Positions 1 to 8,166 are shown, counted from the stretch's first letter. The stretch is 64,000 nt of DNA from an uncultured Flavobacteriaceae bacterium (GCA_905479065.1 CAJQLB010000004.1:1-64000); one strand, 5' to 3'. Numbers and translations: made by a program. The notes: generated by a model from the sequence alone, not told the origin.

Positions 1-311
1 CTATCTCTGGTACTGGACGTTTCTTCTTACACTTTGAGCCTAATGATGCCTTGTCAAACAAGGGCATAAATCTCAATGAAATAAGTATTAAAGCTATTCA
101 TAACACCAAGCAAATCATCATCTCTGGGCAACTAGCTGAAGATACCAACGTGACTATCTATGATATCAATGGAAAAACAATCTTAAAAACAACCATTGAT
201 GCTTATAACACTACCAACCGTATTGATGTTAAAAACTTAATCACAGGTATCTATTTAGTGCAATTAAACAACAACTCGCAAACTGTCTCCAAACAAATAC
301 TTGTTAAATAA
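1..311 (+). CDS. 3' end of a type IX secretion cargo protein (partial)
   Basis: The window opens inside a gene; reading from base 3 gives about 102 residues up to the TAA at 309-311. They hold the end of a beta-rich domain, then a type A type IX secretion sorting domain: a segment with VTIYDINGKTIL, a GIYLVQL strand and the basic C-terminus QILVK. Such domains direct export through the GldKLMN system and are then cut off while the cargo is attached to the surface. The encoded residues are identical to the end of the next gene, with six differences, all in third codon positions. An ATG at 51 is inside the domain and is not a real start. The functional part of the protein lies outside the window. 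Confidence 0.9.
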   Translation, partial: ISGTGRFFLHFEPNDALSNKGINLNEISIKAIHNTKQIIISGQLAEDTNVTIYDINGKTILKTTIDAYNTTNRIDVKNLITGIYLVQLNNNSQTVSKQILVK

Positions 312-333
312 AAACTCTTAGAATCATTTGAAG

Positions 334-358
334 AAGTCCTTTCTAATTAGAAGGGCTT
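334..358 (+). terminator. Rho-independent terminator of the partial cargo gene
   Basis: An imperfect hairpin, with arms at about 334-342 and 350-358 containing G-T pairs around a loop of seven bases, is followed by a short T run. It lies 23 bases after the stop codon of the partial cargo gene. Confidence 0.65.
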
Positions 359-450
359 TTTGACACCTAAAAACGTATTGAATTCATCGTATTCAATAAT
401 AAAATCTCATCATAATAAGAGTTTTACAAAAATATTTTAAAATACAACCA

Positions 451-482
451 AGTATACATAAATTATGACTGAGTATACATAA
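451..482 (+). repeat. Pair of 11-bp direct repeats upstream of the second cargo gene
   Basis: The 11-mer AGTATACATAA occurs at 451-461 and again at 472-482, exactly 21 bp apart (two helical turns). It contains the palindrome GTATAC. The pair sits 111-142 bp upstream of the cargo gene start at 593, in a 281-bp spacer that otherwise holds only the terminator of the preceding gene. It could be an operator or a relic of the tandem duplication. Confidence 0.45.
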
Positions 483-592
483 GGAAAAAAATAAAAACGT
501 AAAAATTCACATTTTTACCGATGAAATACATAATTAATCGACAAAATGTAATTTTATCATCCCTAAATCTAATATCATAATCCCAACAAGCT

Positions 593-2854
593 ATGTTTTT
601 TTCTGCGCCAAAAAACAAGAGAATATTCCCCTCTATACTATTATTCATAATAGGGGTTTTTGGAATAATCTCCTCTGGATTTTCACAAACTGTTTTATCT
701 GAGGATAATTTTGAATCCAATTTTGGAAATTGGAATGATGGTGGAAATGATGTCCACAGAATGAATGAAAGTTCTATAATCAACTTATCTGATATTGACA
801 CCTATGAATGTGTAGATAACTTATCAGGAAAGGTTGTTAGACTTCGTGACAACAGTGACTCAAATTCTTCTTTAATTTCTAATAAATTTGATTTTTCAAA
901 TTTTAATTCTGTTGCCGTTAGCTATAACTTTTTTGTTGCAAGCATGGAGAACGGAAATGAAGATTGGTTTTTAGAACTCAGCTCTGATAATGGTAATAAT
1001 TGGACCACTATAAAACAGTACGTTAAAGAAATTGATTTCAACAATAATGATTGTGGCTCTGAAAATTTTGGAGTCAAAGAAATAGTCACCTTTAACGCTA
1101 ACAATTATGTATTTAATACTAAAAATAAATTGCGTTTAAGATGTGATGCAAGTAGCAACAATGATTACGTATTTATAGATAATTTAACTGTGACAGGATA
1201 TGAAGATAGTGATACTAATGATTGGTTGGGTTATTCATTTGATTTTGTAACAGAGGCTTCACGATGGTCTAAAAGTGAAGTGCCAAATGCCGATTCTAAC
1301 ATTCGAATTCCATCAGATAAAAAGATTAGAATTAGAGATGACAGAGAATTTAATAATGTTACTATTTCAAGTGATGGAAACTTAACTATTAACTTAGATG
1401 GATCATTGACCGTTCAAAACGATATTGTGAGTGCAGGAATATTTAAATGCTATTCAAATGACGACGAATTTGGAAGTTTAATAGTTAATGGGACTGTGGA
1501 TGGTGTTCTGAACTATCATAGATGGGTTAATAATTGGGAGCCAAATGAAAATGGTAATGACATCATTTCACCTCCTGTTTCAGGTCAAACTTGGAGTAGC
1601 TTTTTAACAGAAAACACTCTGAGTAATGGCACACATCGTATTTATAACAATGGAACACTTTACGCCTTCTATAATTATAATAACGGCTATTATGGCTGGT
1701 CTGACCCCTATTCTAATACCACAGATATAACTCTAGATGTGAGTCAAGGCTATCGTGTTTCTACAGCACAAAATGATAGTCGAACTGTAAAATTTACAGG
1801 TAATGTAGAAACAGGTAATGTCTCTGTGAATTTAAGAAATGTACAAACTCGTTGGAATGTGGTTGGAAATCCTTACCCATCATATGTAAGTCTCAGTGAT
1901 TTTCTTACTGAAAACATAGAAGTTCTTGACGAAAATTATGCGGCTGTTTATGGATATAATGGCATCAATGGAACAGATGGCTGGTCTTATTATAACCTAA
2001 CCAATGCAATTATTAATAATGTAACAATCGCACCAGGACAAGGATTTTATCTAGCTGCTAAATCTGATAATGTAACCGTTACCTTTACGCCTGATATGAG
2101 AACCATCGTTGGAGGTGATGACTTTCTGCAAGATGGACGCTCAACCTCTGACGTGAGTTTCCACAAATTAAGACTTAGTCTTGAAAATGGCAGCCAAATA
2201 AGACACACTGAACTCTACTTCTTAGAAAATAATAACGTGTCTGAAGGATTTGATTCAGGTTACGATACTAATATTTTTGACAGTGGTGACAATTATAACC
2301 TTTATTCTAAATTAGTCACTGATAGCACTGACGAAAAATTAGCCATACAAACACTGCCTCTAGACAATGTCTCTCAAAGTATTGTCCCAATAGGAGTTGA
2401 AGCAGTAACAGGGCAACAAATCACCTTTAGCATTGACGATATAGTCATACCTGATGACGTGGTCATTTACTTGGAAGATCGTGACAAAGATACTTGGACG
2501 CTCTTAAATGATATGACTTCTTACATCGTTGATGTCAATGAAACTATCTCTGGTACTGGACGTTTCTTCTTACACTTTGAGCCTAATGATGCCTTGTCAA
2601 ACAAGGGCATAAATCTCAATGAAATAAGTATTAAAGCTATTCATAACACCAAGCAAATCATCATCTCTGGACAACTAGCTGAAGATACCAACGTCACTAT
2701 TTATGATATCAATGGAAAAACAATCTTAAAAACAACCATTGATGCTTATAACACTACCAACCGAATTGATGTCAAAAACTTAATCACAGGTATCTATTTA
2801 GTGCAATTAAACAACAACTCGCAAACTGTCTCCAAACAAATACTTGTTAAGTAA
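593..2854 (+). CDS. Type IX secretion cargo protein, 753 aa, type A sorting domain
   Basis: A large surface or secreted protein of unknown activity. The N-terminus has a basic stretch and a hydrophobic signal segment (about residues 12-32) ending near GFSQ. A discoidin/jelly-roll-like beta region follows (about 35-200, with FELSSDNG-type and VFIDNLTVTGYE-type strands). A long beta-rich central part contains a WNVVGNPYPSYV motif often seen in flavobacterial surface proteins. The last ~85 residues form a type A sorting domain ending in KQILVK. No catalytic motif was recognised. It is followed by its own terminator. The preceding gene ends in the same domain, so the two are tandem paralogues at least at their 3' ends. 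Function could be adhesion or polysaccharide binding, but that is a guess. Confidence 0.88.
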   Translation: MFFSAPKNKRIFPSILLFIIGVFGIISSGFSQTVLSEDNFESNFGNWNDGGNDVHRMNESSIINLSDIDTYECVDNLSGKVVRLRDNSDSNSSLISNKFDFSNFNSVAVSYNFFVASMENGNEDWFLELSSDNGNNWTTIKQYVKEIDFNNNDCGSENFGVKEIVTFNANNYVFNTKNKLRLRCDASSNNDYVFIDNLTVTGYEDSDTNDWLGYSFDFVTEASRWSKSEVPNADSNIRIPSDKKIRIRDDREFNNVTISSDGNLTINLDGSLTVQNDIVSAGIFKCYSNDDEFGSLIVNGTVDGVLNYHRWVNNWEPNENGNDIISPPVSGQTWSSFLTENTLSNGTHRIYNNGTLYAFYNYNNGYYGWSDPYSNTTDITLDVSQGYRVSTAQNDSRTVKFTGNVETGNVSVNLRNVQTRWNVVGNPYPSYVSLSDFLTENIEVLDENYAAVYGYNGINGTDGWSYYNLTNAIINNVTIAPGQGFYLAAKSDNVTVTFTPDMRTIVGGDDFLQDGRSTSDVSFHKLRLSLENGSQIRHTELYFLENNNVSEGFDSGYDTNIFDSGDNYNLYSKLVTDSTDEKLAIQTLPLDNVSQSIVPIGVEAVTGQQITFSIDDIVIPDDVVIYLEDRDKDTWTLLNDMTSYIVDVNETISGTGRFFLHFEPNDALSNKGINLNEISIKAIHNTKQIIISGQLAEDTNVTIYDINGKTILKTTIDAYNTTNRIDVKNLITGIYLVQLNNNSQTVSKQILVK
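2544..2854 (+). repeat. Second copy of a 311-bp direct repeat (first copy 1-311)
   Basis: Bases 2544-2854 match 1-311 with only six substitutions and no gaps, about 98 percent identity. All six are in third codon positions and are silent. Identity stops at the stop codons: the 3' flanks differ. The true 5' limit of the repeat cannot be seen because copy one runs off the window. Confidence 0.95.
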
Positions 2855-2877
2855 AAAATAATCCATAACATAGTAAA

Positions 2878-2900
2878 AGTCCATCCTAATGAGATGGACT
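2878..2900 (+). terminator. Rho-independent terminator
   Basis: Perfect 8-bp arms AGTCCATC (2878-2885) and GATGGACT (2893-2900) around a 7-base loop, followed by TTT. It ends the cargo gene and lies just before the convergent HTTM gene. Confidence 0.8.
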
Positions 2901-2919
2901 TTTGTATTAATTTATGTTT

Positions 2920-4677
2920 TTAATGATTCAATTGGGAAATATAAGTAGAATCTTTCCAAACAACCCTTCCTAAATTTGTCCAAGGGATGCTGCGACTTTT
3001 TTGATACCTGTCTTTTTCCCAGTTAAAATACATTCTCACTTTTTTGACATAGACATTAAAATTAGCACTGTCTAAATCAATGTCGTTGTTAACACTCCAA
3101 AAAGCCGTAAAATCTCTAACGTAATTATTTAATTGTAGGCTATCAAGAACTCCATCTCGATTTGAATAAAAACTTCGTGTTCGACAAAGGCCTTTTTTAT
3201 AAGACCCTACGGTTCCATTTTCTAAAGTTAATGGTAACCACTTTTCATTAGATTCATCAACATAACTAATCCCAACACTGAAAATTTTTAAATTGGAATT
3301 CATATAATCATAGGTAAAAACATTATGCCGCGTTACTCCAAAAAAAGCTCTAGCTAATCCTTTAATTTGGATATTTGATTCTGGCAAATGTATCTTTCTT
3401 GCAAAATTTGTATCTAATAAAGCGTGCCCCTGTAAGATTACAAACAACAATAATATTGATGCAATAGTCTTAATTTTATAAGATTTTAAATAGGCTTCAT
3501 TATCATCATTGGTAGATTTAATTTTAAAGCTAAATATCAACTTTAATATATTTACAATAATAGCTCTAATTCTAGAAATCCCAATGACTAAGACAAAAGG
3601 CATGCAAAAGGGAATTCTTTTAAAAAGATAAGGCATGATTTGCTTGTAATCGTGAATGTAACTATCAGATACTTTTATATAAATCATTTTACCCTTTACA
3701 GATTTGTTAACCATTAATAGTGTCTTATCACCAAATTTACAGTCAAATGCGTTTAAAACATCAATGCTTAAAAGCAGTTGATACAATTGTTCTGACCAAC
3801 GATAACCTGCCACAACAAATACAGTGGTTTTATGACGATATTGACATTTTAATTTTAAAAATGACCAAAATGAAAATGGTATTAATAAGATATATAAGCT
3901 AAGGAAGGTGAGTTGAAAATAAGTTATTGAAAAACAAAAGAGAATCCCCATATGAAACAACACGCCTACAACAAGCATAATGACTCTAGTACCTCTTCTA
4001 AAACACAAAAAAAGAAAAAGTGTTTCAAAAATTAGTGACAAGTATGTCAATCCTTGAGTCAAAATTTTATTATTCAATAAAAAACTAAAATTATCTCGAG
4101 CAAATTCTGAAGGAATTGAGAAAAATGTCCAAATAGCCATGCCATTTGCCCAATAATCAACAAATAATTTATCAAAAATTGAACTAAAATACATCAAGCC
4201 AAGGGACATAAATACGAGACTGTAATAATTTAAAACAGAAACATTTGATGACCTTATGTTATTTATAGGTGATTGAATTTTAATAATAACTGCATCGATT
4301 GAATAAACCCTCGCAACAGAAATAAACATTAGCAGAAAATTAATGGTTACCATAATATTAAACACATGATTCCCAAAATTATTAATGGTTGCTATAAAGA
4401 CCACAGATAAGACATAATTAATGATGGTCGCAATACGCGTGAATAATCCCATGATAATGTGCCAAATCACAATGAGCCATAGTATTAACACGTACTTATA
4501 ATCAATATTCGAAAAACGTAAATAGGGAATTTCATCAAATATTAAATGCCGATATTTTAATAATTCTAAAACAACACAAAATAAAATACATCCATAAATC
4601 ATGCGAAATATGGCTAAACCTGTCGCATCTACTTTTTTGTTGTAAAATTTTTCTATTGTCTTTAAATATCGCACCAA
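2920..4677 (-). CDS. HTTM-domain membrane protein with a degenerate DCC/DUF393-like part, 585 aa
   Basis: Residues ~11-275 are strongly hydrophobic with several membrane helices and match the HTTM pattern of vitamin-K-dependent gamma-carboxylase relatives: an N-terminal TGLAIFRMIYG motif and FDKLFVDYWANG, whose Lys170 aligns with the catalytic-base lysine of human gamma-carboxylase. Residues ~285-380 resemble a DCC1/DUF393 thiol-oxidoreductase domain (SIDVLNAF and a late RIPFCMPFVLVIG segment), but the CxxC site reads AGYRWSE, so no redox pair remains. One more helix (~402-420) and a soluble C-terminal domain follow. The start is uncertain: TTG at 4677 or GTG at 4674, with no ATG nearby. It is divergent from the peptide-kinase operon, 215 bp away, and may be linked to it. 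The substrate is unknown. Confidence 0.75.
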   Translation of the reverse strand: MVRYLKTIEKFYNKKVDATGLAIFRMIYGCILFCVVLELLKYRHLIFDEIPYLRFSNIDYKYVLILWLIVIWHIIMGLFTRIATIINYVLSVVFIATINNFGNHVFNIMVTINFLLMFISVARVYSIDAVIIKIQSPINNIRSSNVSVLNYYSLVFMSLGLMYFSSIFDKLFVDYWANGMAIWTFFSIPSEFARDNFSFLLNNKILTQGLTYLSLIFETLFLFLCFRRGTRVIMLVVGVLFHMGILFCFSITYFQLTFLSLYILLIPFSFWSFLKLKCQYRHKTTVFVVAGYRWSEQLYQLLLSIDVLNAFDCKFGDKTLLMVNKSVKGKMIYIKVSDSYIHDYKQIMPYLFKRIPFCMPFVLVIGISRIRAIIVNILKLIFSFKIKSTNDDNEAYLKSYKIKTIASILLLFVILQGHALLDTNFARKIHLPESNIQIKGLARAFFGVTRHNVFTYDYMNSNLKIFSVGISYVDESNEKWLPLTLENGTVGSYKKGLCRTRSFYSNRDGVLDSLQLNNYVRDFTAFWSVNNDIDLDSANFNVYVKKVRMYFNWEKDRYQKSRSIPWTNLGRVVWKDSTYISQLNH

Positions 4678-4865
4678 CTATTCATTAGTTTAAAAGATGA
4701 ATCTTCTTGATTTTAGACGTCAAACAAAAACCAATTATCTTATAAAGACAAGGATTTATACGTAGTTATGATATGCAACCTAATCGGCATAATTAACAAT
4801 GATATCGTATTTGCTATGTTAAACACAAAAAGAATAAAATATATGGTAATTTATAGAAATTATAT

Positions 4866-4873
4866 TAATTTTA
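4866..4873 (+). promoter_or_regulatory. Possible -7 box of the peptide-kinase operon
   Basis: TAATTTTA resembles the Bacteroidota -7 element TAnnTTTG except for the last base. It would place the transcript start near 4879-4881, just upstream of the TTG at 4893. No clear TTTG is seen at the -33 position. The rest of the 215-bp divergent spacer holds nothing else recognisable. Confidence 0.35.
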
Positions 4874-4892
4874 GATTCTAAATAACATTGTT

Positions 4893-5051
4893 TTGAGAAA
4901 AAAAAATAAGAATAAAATAACACGTAAAGAAGCTTTAAAGACCATGGGTAAATATGCAGCGATGACGGCAGTTGGAACCTTCATGATCTTAAATCCCAAC
5001 CGAACGCATGCAAATAGTGCCGTTGGTGGCGGAGATAATCCAATTTCTTAA
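4893..5051 (+). CDS. Small exported peptide, 52 aa, candidate kinase substrate
   Basis: The frame runs from TTG (4893) to TAA (5049-5051) and is closed upstream by a stop at 4872. The peptide has a very basic start, a Tat-like or leader-like ITRKEALKTMG segment, a short hydrophobic stretch YAAMTAVGTFMIL (residues 23-35), then NPNRTHA and a tail NSAVGGGDNPIS. A signal-peptidase-like cut after THA would free a 12-residue peptide. The last residue is Ser. The next gene, an HprK-like kinase, starts only 22 bp later, and HprK-like kinases of lasso-peptide clusters phosphorylate a C-terminal Ser of the precursor. An ATG at 4944 would give only 35 residues and cut off the basic leader. No family was recognised with certainty. 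Confidence 0.7.
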   Translation: MRKKNKNKITRKEALKTMGKYAAMTAVGTFMILNPNRTHANSAVGGGDNPIS

Positions 5052-5073
5052 TTAAAAAACTATCAGTTTAAAG

Positions 5074-6177
5074 GTGTCAGAAACATATATCGATGACTAC
5101 ATTTTAGTTTATTTCAATAATTCAAACAGTTATCTAATTTTAGATACTAAAACCTATCCTTTTTACAAAACCTTTAAACTAAATAAAAAAAAGCATGAAT
5201 ACATTGACGCTTTAGATAAAAGTTATCCAATAAATCTCAAAACTTCTTTTTTTAATACGTTTACAGACCTATCAAAAAAAACAAATACTTCTGATCCTTT
5301 TCTTGTTAATAATGACATTGAAATCATCTCAAATAATTCCAAATTTATACAAGTATTTGACCAAGCACTACAAATTAGATATGATTCAATAAAAGCTTTG
5401 AATACTGTTTATGAAAAATTTAGTCACTTAGAAACAATATCTAAACATTGTGACGATACAATAATAGTCTCTTATGATAATTTCGGCTATTCTTTAAAAA
5501 ACAAAAACAATACAGCGTGGCATTGGGATGATAAGAATATCCATTTGTTTCAAGGAAAATTTACTTTTGAACTTTTAAATTGCATACACAATAAAAAAGA
5601 ACCTGAATGGCTTGGAACTTTTCATGCCTCAACTGTTGGTAATGGTAAGGAAGCCATAATGCTAGTTGGCAACTCGGGTAGTGGTAAAAGCACCCTATCA
5701 TCTTTATTAATGTTCTCTGGTTATGATTTAATTGCTGATGATGTGACTCCCATGCTTGGGGAAAACAATCATATTTATGTGCTTCCAGCTGCAATCTCTG
5801 TTAAAGAAAAATCTTTTGAAGCAATAAAGCCTTTTGTAAAAGATTTTGACAAATTACCTGCTCTTTATGTCAATGAGACAAAAGGCCATCAAAAATTTAT
5901 TCCTCCTAAACCCTTAAAAAATCTTAATCAATTAGACTATCCTTGTCGAAATGTTGTACTTGTTCGTTACAGTCACAAACCAATAAAAACCACCCTCAAA
6001 AAAGGTGATATTAAAATAATTTTAGAAGAACTTATTTCTGAATCATGGCTGTCTCATAGTGAATTACACGCAAAATCTTTTATTAAGTGGCTATCAAAAA
6101 TATCATTTCATGAACTCCGTTATCATCATAGTAATGAAGCTATTTCAGTATTTAACAACTTAATCCCTTTAGTGTAA
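5074..6177 (+). CDS. HprK-like Ser kinase, 367 aa, of RiPP-cluster type
   Basis: The C-terminal half has the HPr kinase/phosphorylase core. There is a His (H184) in FHAS fifteen residues before the P-loop, a Walker A GNSGSGKST (199-207), and an acidic pair in LIADDV (D222, D223), the same layout as in HprK. The N-terminal ~170 residues are not recognised. Real HprK acts on HPr of the sugar phosphotransferase system, but here the gene sits between a tiny exported peptide and a nucleotidyltransferase, as kinases of paeninodin-type lasso clusters do. Peptide phosphorylation is therefore the likelier job. The start is GTG 5074, as no upstream ATG is in frame. The capsule-type phosphatase residues of true HprK were not checked in detail. 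Function is inferred. Confidence 0.78.
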   Translation: MSETYIDDYILVYFNNSNSYLILDTKTYPFYKTFKLNKKKHEYIDALDKSYPINLKTSFFNTFTDLSKKTNTSDPFLVNNDIEIISNNSKFIQVFDQALQIRYDSIKALNTVYEKFSHLETISKHCDDTIIVSYDNFGYSLKNKNNTAWHWDDKNIHLFQGKFTFELLNCIHNKKEPEWLGTFHASTVGNGKEAIMLVGNSGSGKSTLSSLLMFSGYDLIADDVTPMLGENNHIYVLPAAISVKEKSFEAIKPFVKDFDKLPALYVNETKGHQKFIPPKPLKNLNQLDYPCRNVVLVRYSHKPIKTTLKKGDIKIILEELISESWLSHSELHAKSFIKWLSKISFHELRYHHSNEAISVFNNLIPLV

Positions 6178-6221
6178 CTACTTAGAGCCTATTTATTATA
6201 TTTACTTTAAATATAAGGTCA

Positions 6222-7298
6222 TTGTTTTCATACGACACAATTCAGCATATTGCAGCCATTTTAAAGTTTGAGAATAATCAAACCTATCTCAAATCTATTT
6301 TAGGAAATTACCATGAAACTGATTGGGAAAAGCTTGTCAAAATTGGAAGTCATCACTTGGTACTCCCACCTATTTATTGTCGTCTAAAACAGAAAAAATT
6401 ATTAGATATTTTACCGAAAGATTTAAATAATTATCTCACTGAATTAACTCAGATAAATAGAAATAGAAACAATGCTGTTTTTGGACAAGTTAAAGAATTA
6501 AGTTCTATACTAAGACAACAAAATATTGAGCACGTTTTTCTAAAAGGTATGGCACTTATATCTGCAAACTACTTTGAAGACATAGGTGAACGCATGATTG
6601 GAGATATTGATATTCTTGTAAAAGAATCCCAATTAAAAGAGGCTGCTTCCTTACTTCTCAGAAACAATTATGAATATAAAACCAGTACTTTTGGAGAAAA
6701 GTATTTTGAGTATCACCATGATTTAAGTTTAATCTCAAAAGATGGGGGGCTCGCTCCAGTTGAGTTGCATCGACATATTCTTCACTCACATTATGACAAA
6801 TTTCTAATCAGTCAAAATGTCTTAGAAAATAAAGAAAATTATCACAATATTTTTATTCCATCAAAATATCATATCCTCGAGAATATCATACTTAATTTTG
6901 AAATTAATGACTACGGGCACATATACAATACAATAGGAATACGGAATATGTATGACTACATTTGTTCTACAAACAGTATTTCTCAAAATATTTTAGAATC
7001 ACTTTTTAAGACAAGTAAATTTCATGCCTTATTTATAAAAAAAACTCATTTTTACTTCAATAATTTTAAAATTTTCGAGCTAAAAAATAATCATAAATTT
7101 ATATTTTACTTATTTGGTATCGCTCAAAAAAAGGTTTTCTTTAAAAATATTCGAAATTATTGGGCAAAATCAAGAATTCTGATGAACATTGTCTCTATTC
7201 GAGTTAAACTATTAATATTAAATGCCAATTACAGAAAAGAGGTATGGAAAGACAGAAATAGGGTAACCAAACTCTTTTTATTCAAACTATTTAAATAA
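6222..7298 (+). CDS. Nucleotidyltransferase family protein (NTP_transf_5 type), 358 aa
   Basis: The polymerase-beta-like core shows FLKGMAL (K108, G109) followed by GERMIGDIDILV, in which R124, D128 and D130 fit the family pattern LKG...R..DIDLLV with its paired metal-binding acids. The flanking helices are rich in Lys, Asn and Ile. The start is a TTG at 6222; no ATG lies nearby in frame. It begins 44 bp after the kinase stop codon and most likely shares its transcript. This family recurs beside HprK-like kinases in lasso-peptide clusters, where its chemistry is not settled. Here it may add a nucleotide or further phosphate to the upstream peptide, which is inference. No cyclase, protease or transporter gene follows. 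Confidence 0.75.
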   Translation: MFSYDTIQHIAAILKFENNQTYLKSILGNYHETDWEKLVKIGSHHLVLPPIYCRLKQKKLLDILPKDLNNYLTELTQINRNRNNAVFGQVKELSSILRQQNIEHVFLKGMALISANYFEDIGERMIGDIDILVKESQLKEAASLLLRNNYEYKTSTFGEKYFEYHHDLSLISKDGGLAPVELHRHILHSHYDKFLISQNVLENKENYHNIFIPSKYHILENIILNFEINDYGHIYNTIGIRNMYDYICSTNSISQNILESLFKTSKFHALFIKKTHFYFNNFKIFELKNNHKFIFYLFGIAQKKVFFKNIRNYWAKSRILMNIVSIRVKLLILNANYRKEVWKDRNRVTKLFLFKLFK

Positions 7299-7374
7299 AT
7301 TAAACTTGACAATATACTAAATTAGAGTCTTAGTTTTAGATTAACTAAAACACAACAGTCATACGATAACTACA

Positions 7375-8166
7375 CTATTTATCTTTATTGTTTTTTGTTT
7401 TTTGTTTTTTGTTTTTTGTTTTTTGTTTTAATGTACCGTTTTTAGAAATATTCTCATTCTCTTGTTGCTTTGTTTCTTGATTGTTCTTATTGGGCTGAAC
7501 TTTTACAGAACTTTTCTTTTTATTTGAGGAAGCTTTTCGAGGTTTTCTTTTGTTACTGCGTTTCTTTTTCTTTGCAATTGGTACCGTGTAGTAGCGATAA
7601 ATGAGCCCAATATTATATTGATAAAAATCGCCAACATATTTCACCTCATTACGAAAACCCTTGTTTGCAATGGCTTGTACTGACACTCCAAAAAATTGTG
7701 ACACCCAATAATTAGCACCAAACGTAACGTTAAATGTTAAAGCACCACCTTCAGCGACATAATGATAACCTGCTCCTAAACCGCCATATAGATCCAAATT
7801 AGTGTCTTCATTATAGAAAATATATTTATCAAAATAGTACTTACCTGTGACGTTTACAGCAAAAAAGTCAAACAATGGATAAACATAACCGTCACCATCC
7901 TCATTTAATCGCTTTAACTCAAAGACATTACTTGTTGTCATTATTGAGAATGACATATCTTCACTAAATCTCCCCTCCAATTCAATGAAATAAGGATTAC
8001 TAAATTCAAATTGATCAACATCCCAAAATATATTGAATCCGTTGCTATTGTCAATAGCATTAAGGCCTCCACTAAATTTTATATAACTTGGTTCTTGAGC
8101 ACATAATACTTGTAAATTGCAAAATAAAATAATAACAAATAAGCCGGGGGATTTCAAGAATCTCAT
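7375..8166 (-). CDS. Outer-membrane beta-barrel protein with Lys-rich tail, 263 aa
   Basis: Residues 1-23 are a signal peptide ending LCAQ. Residues ~24-190 alternate as amphipathic beta strands rich in Tyr, Phe and Gly (for example LDLYGGLGAGYHYVAEGG and YQYNIGLIYRYY), typical of small 8-strand barrels of the OmpA/OmpW kind. From about residue 195 the protein is very basic and of low complexity (KKKKRSNKRKPRK and on), ending in two heptapeptide units KQKTKNK encoded by a 7-bp DNA repeat. There is no sorting domain and no peptidoglycan-binding OmpA domain. The tail may bind wall or nucleic acid on the periplasmic side. Function unknown. Confidence 0.75.
   Translation of the reverse strand: MRFLKSPGLFVIILFCNLQVLCAQEPSYIKFSGGLNAIDNSNGFNIFWDVDQFEFSNPYFIELEGRFSEDMSFSIMTTSNVFELKRLNEDGDGYVYPLFDFFAVNVTGKYYFDKYIFYNEDTNLDLYGGLGAGYHYVAEGGALTFNVTFGANYWVSQFFGVSVQAIANKGFRNEVKYVGDFYQYNIGLIYRYYTVPIAKKKKRSNKRKPRKASSNKKKSSVKVQPNKNNQETKQQENENISKNGTLKQKTKNKKQKTKNNKDK
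7390..7429 (-). repeat. Heptanucleotide tandem repeat inside the C-terminal coding region
   Basis: On the plus strand the unit GTTTTTT occurs five full times plus GTTTT, with no mismatch. The unit is not a multiple of three, so gain or loss of one copy shifts the frame of the last codons of the barrel protein. The present frame ends NKDK then TAG. One shifted frame stops at once at a TAA; the other runs about ten codons further to a TGA. Confidence 0.95.

Noticed and set aside
463-801. 112-codon frame on the minus strand opposite the start of the 753-aa cargo gene
   Set aside because: Low-complexity translation without family marks, opposite a well-supported signal-peptide gene; a shadow frame.
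4678-7298. A complete lasso-peptide cluster
   Set aside because: No asparagine-synthetase-like cyclase, transglutaminase-like protease, recognition element or ABC exporter is in the window; only the kinase and nucleotidyltransferase parts exist.
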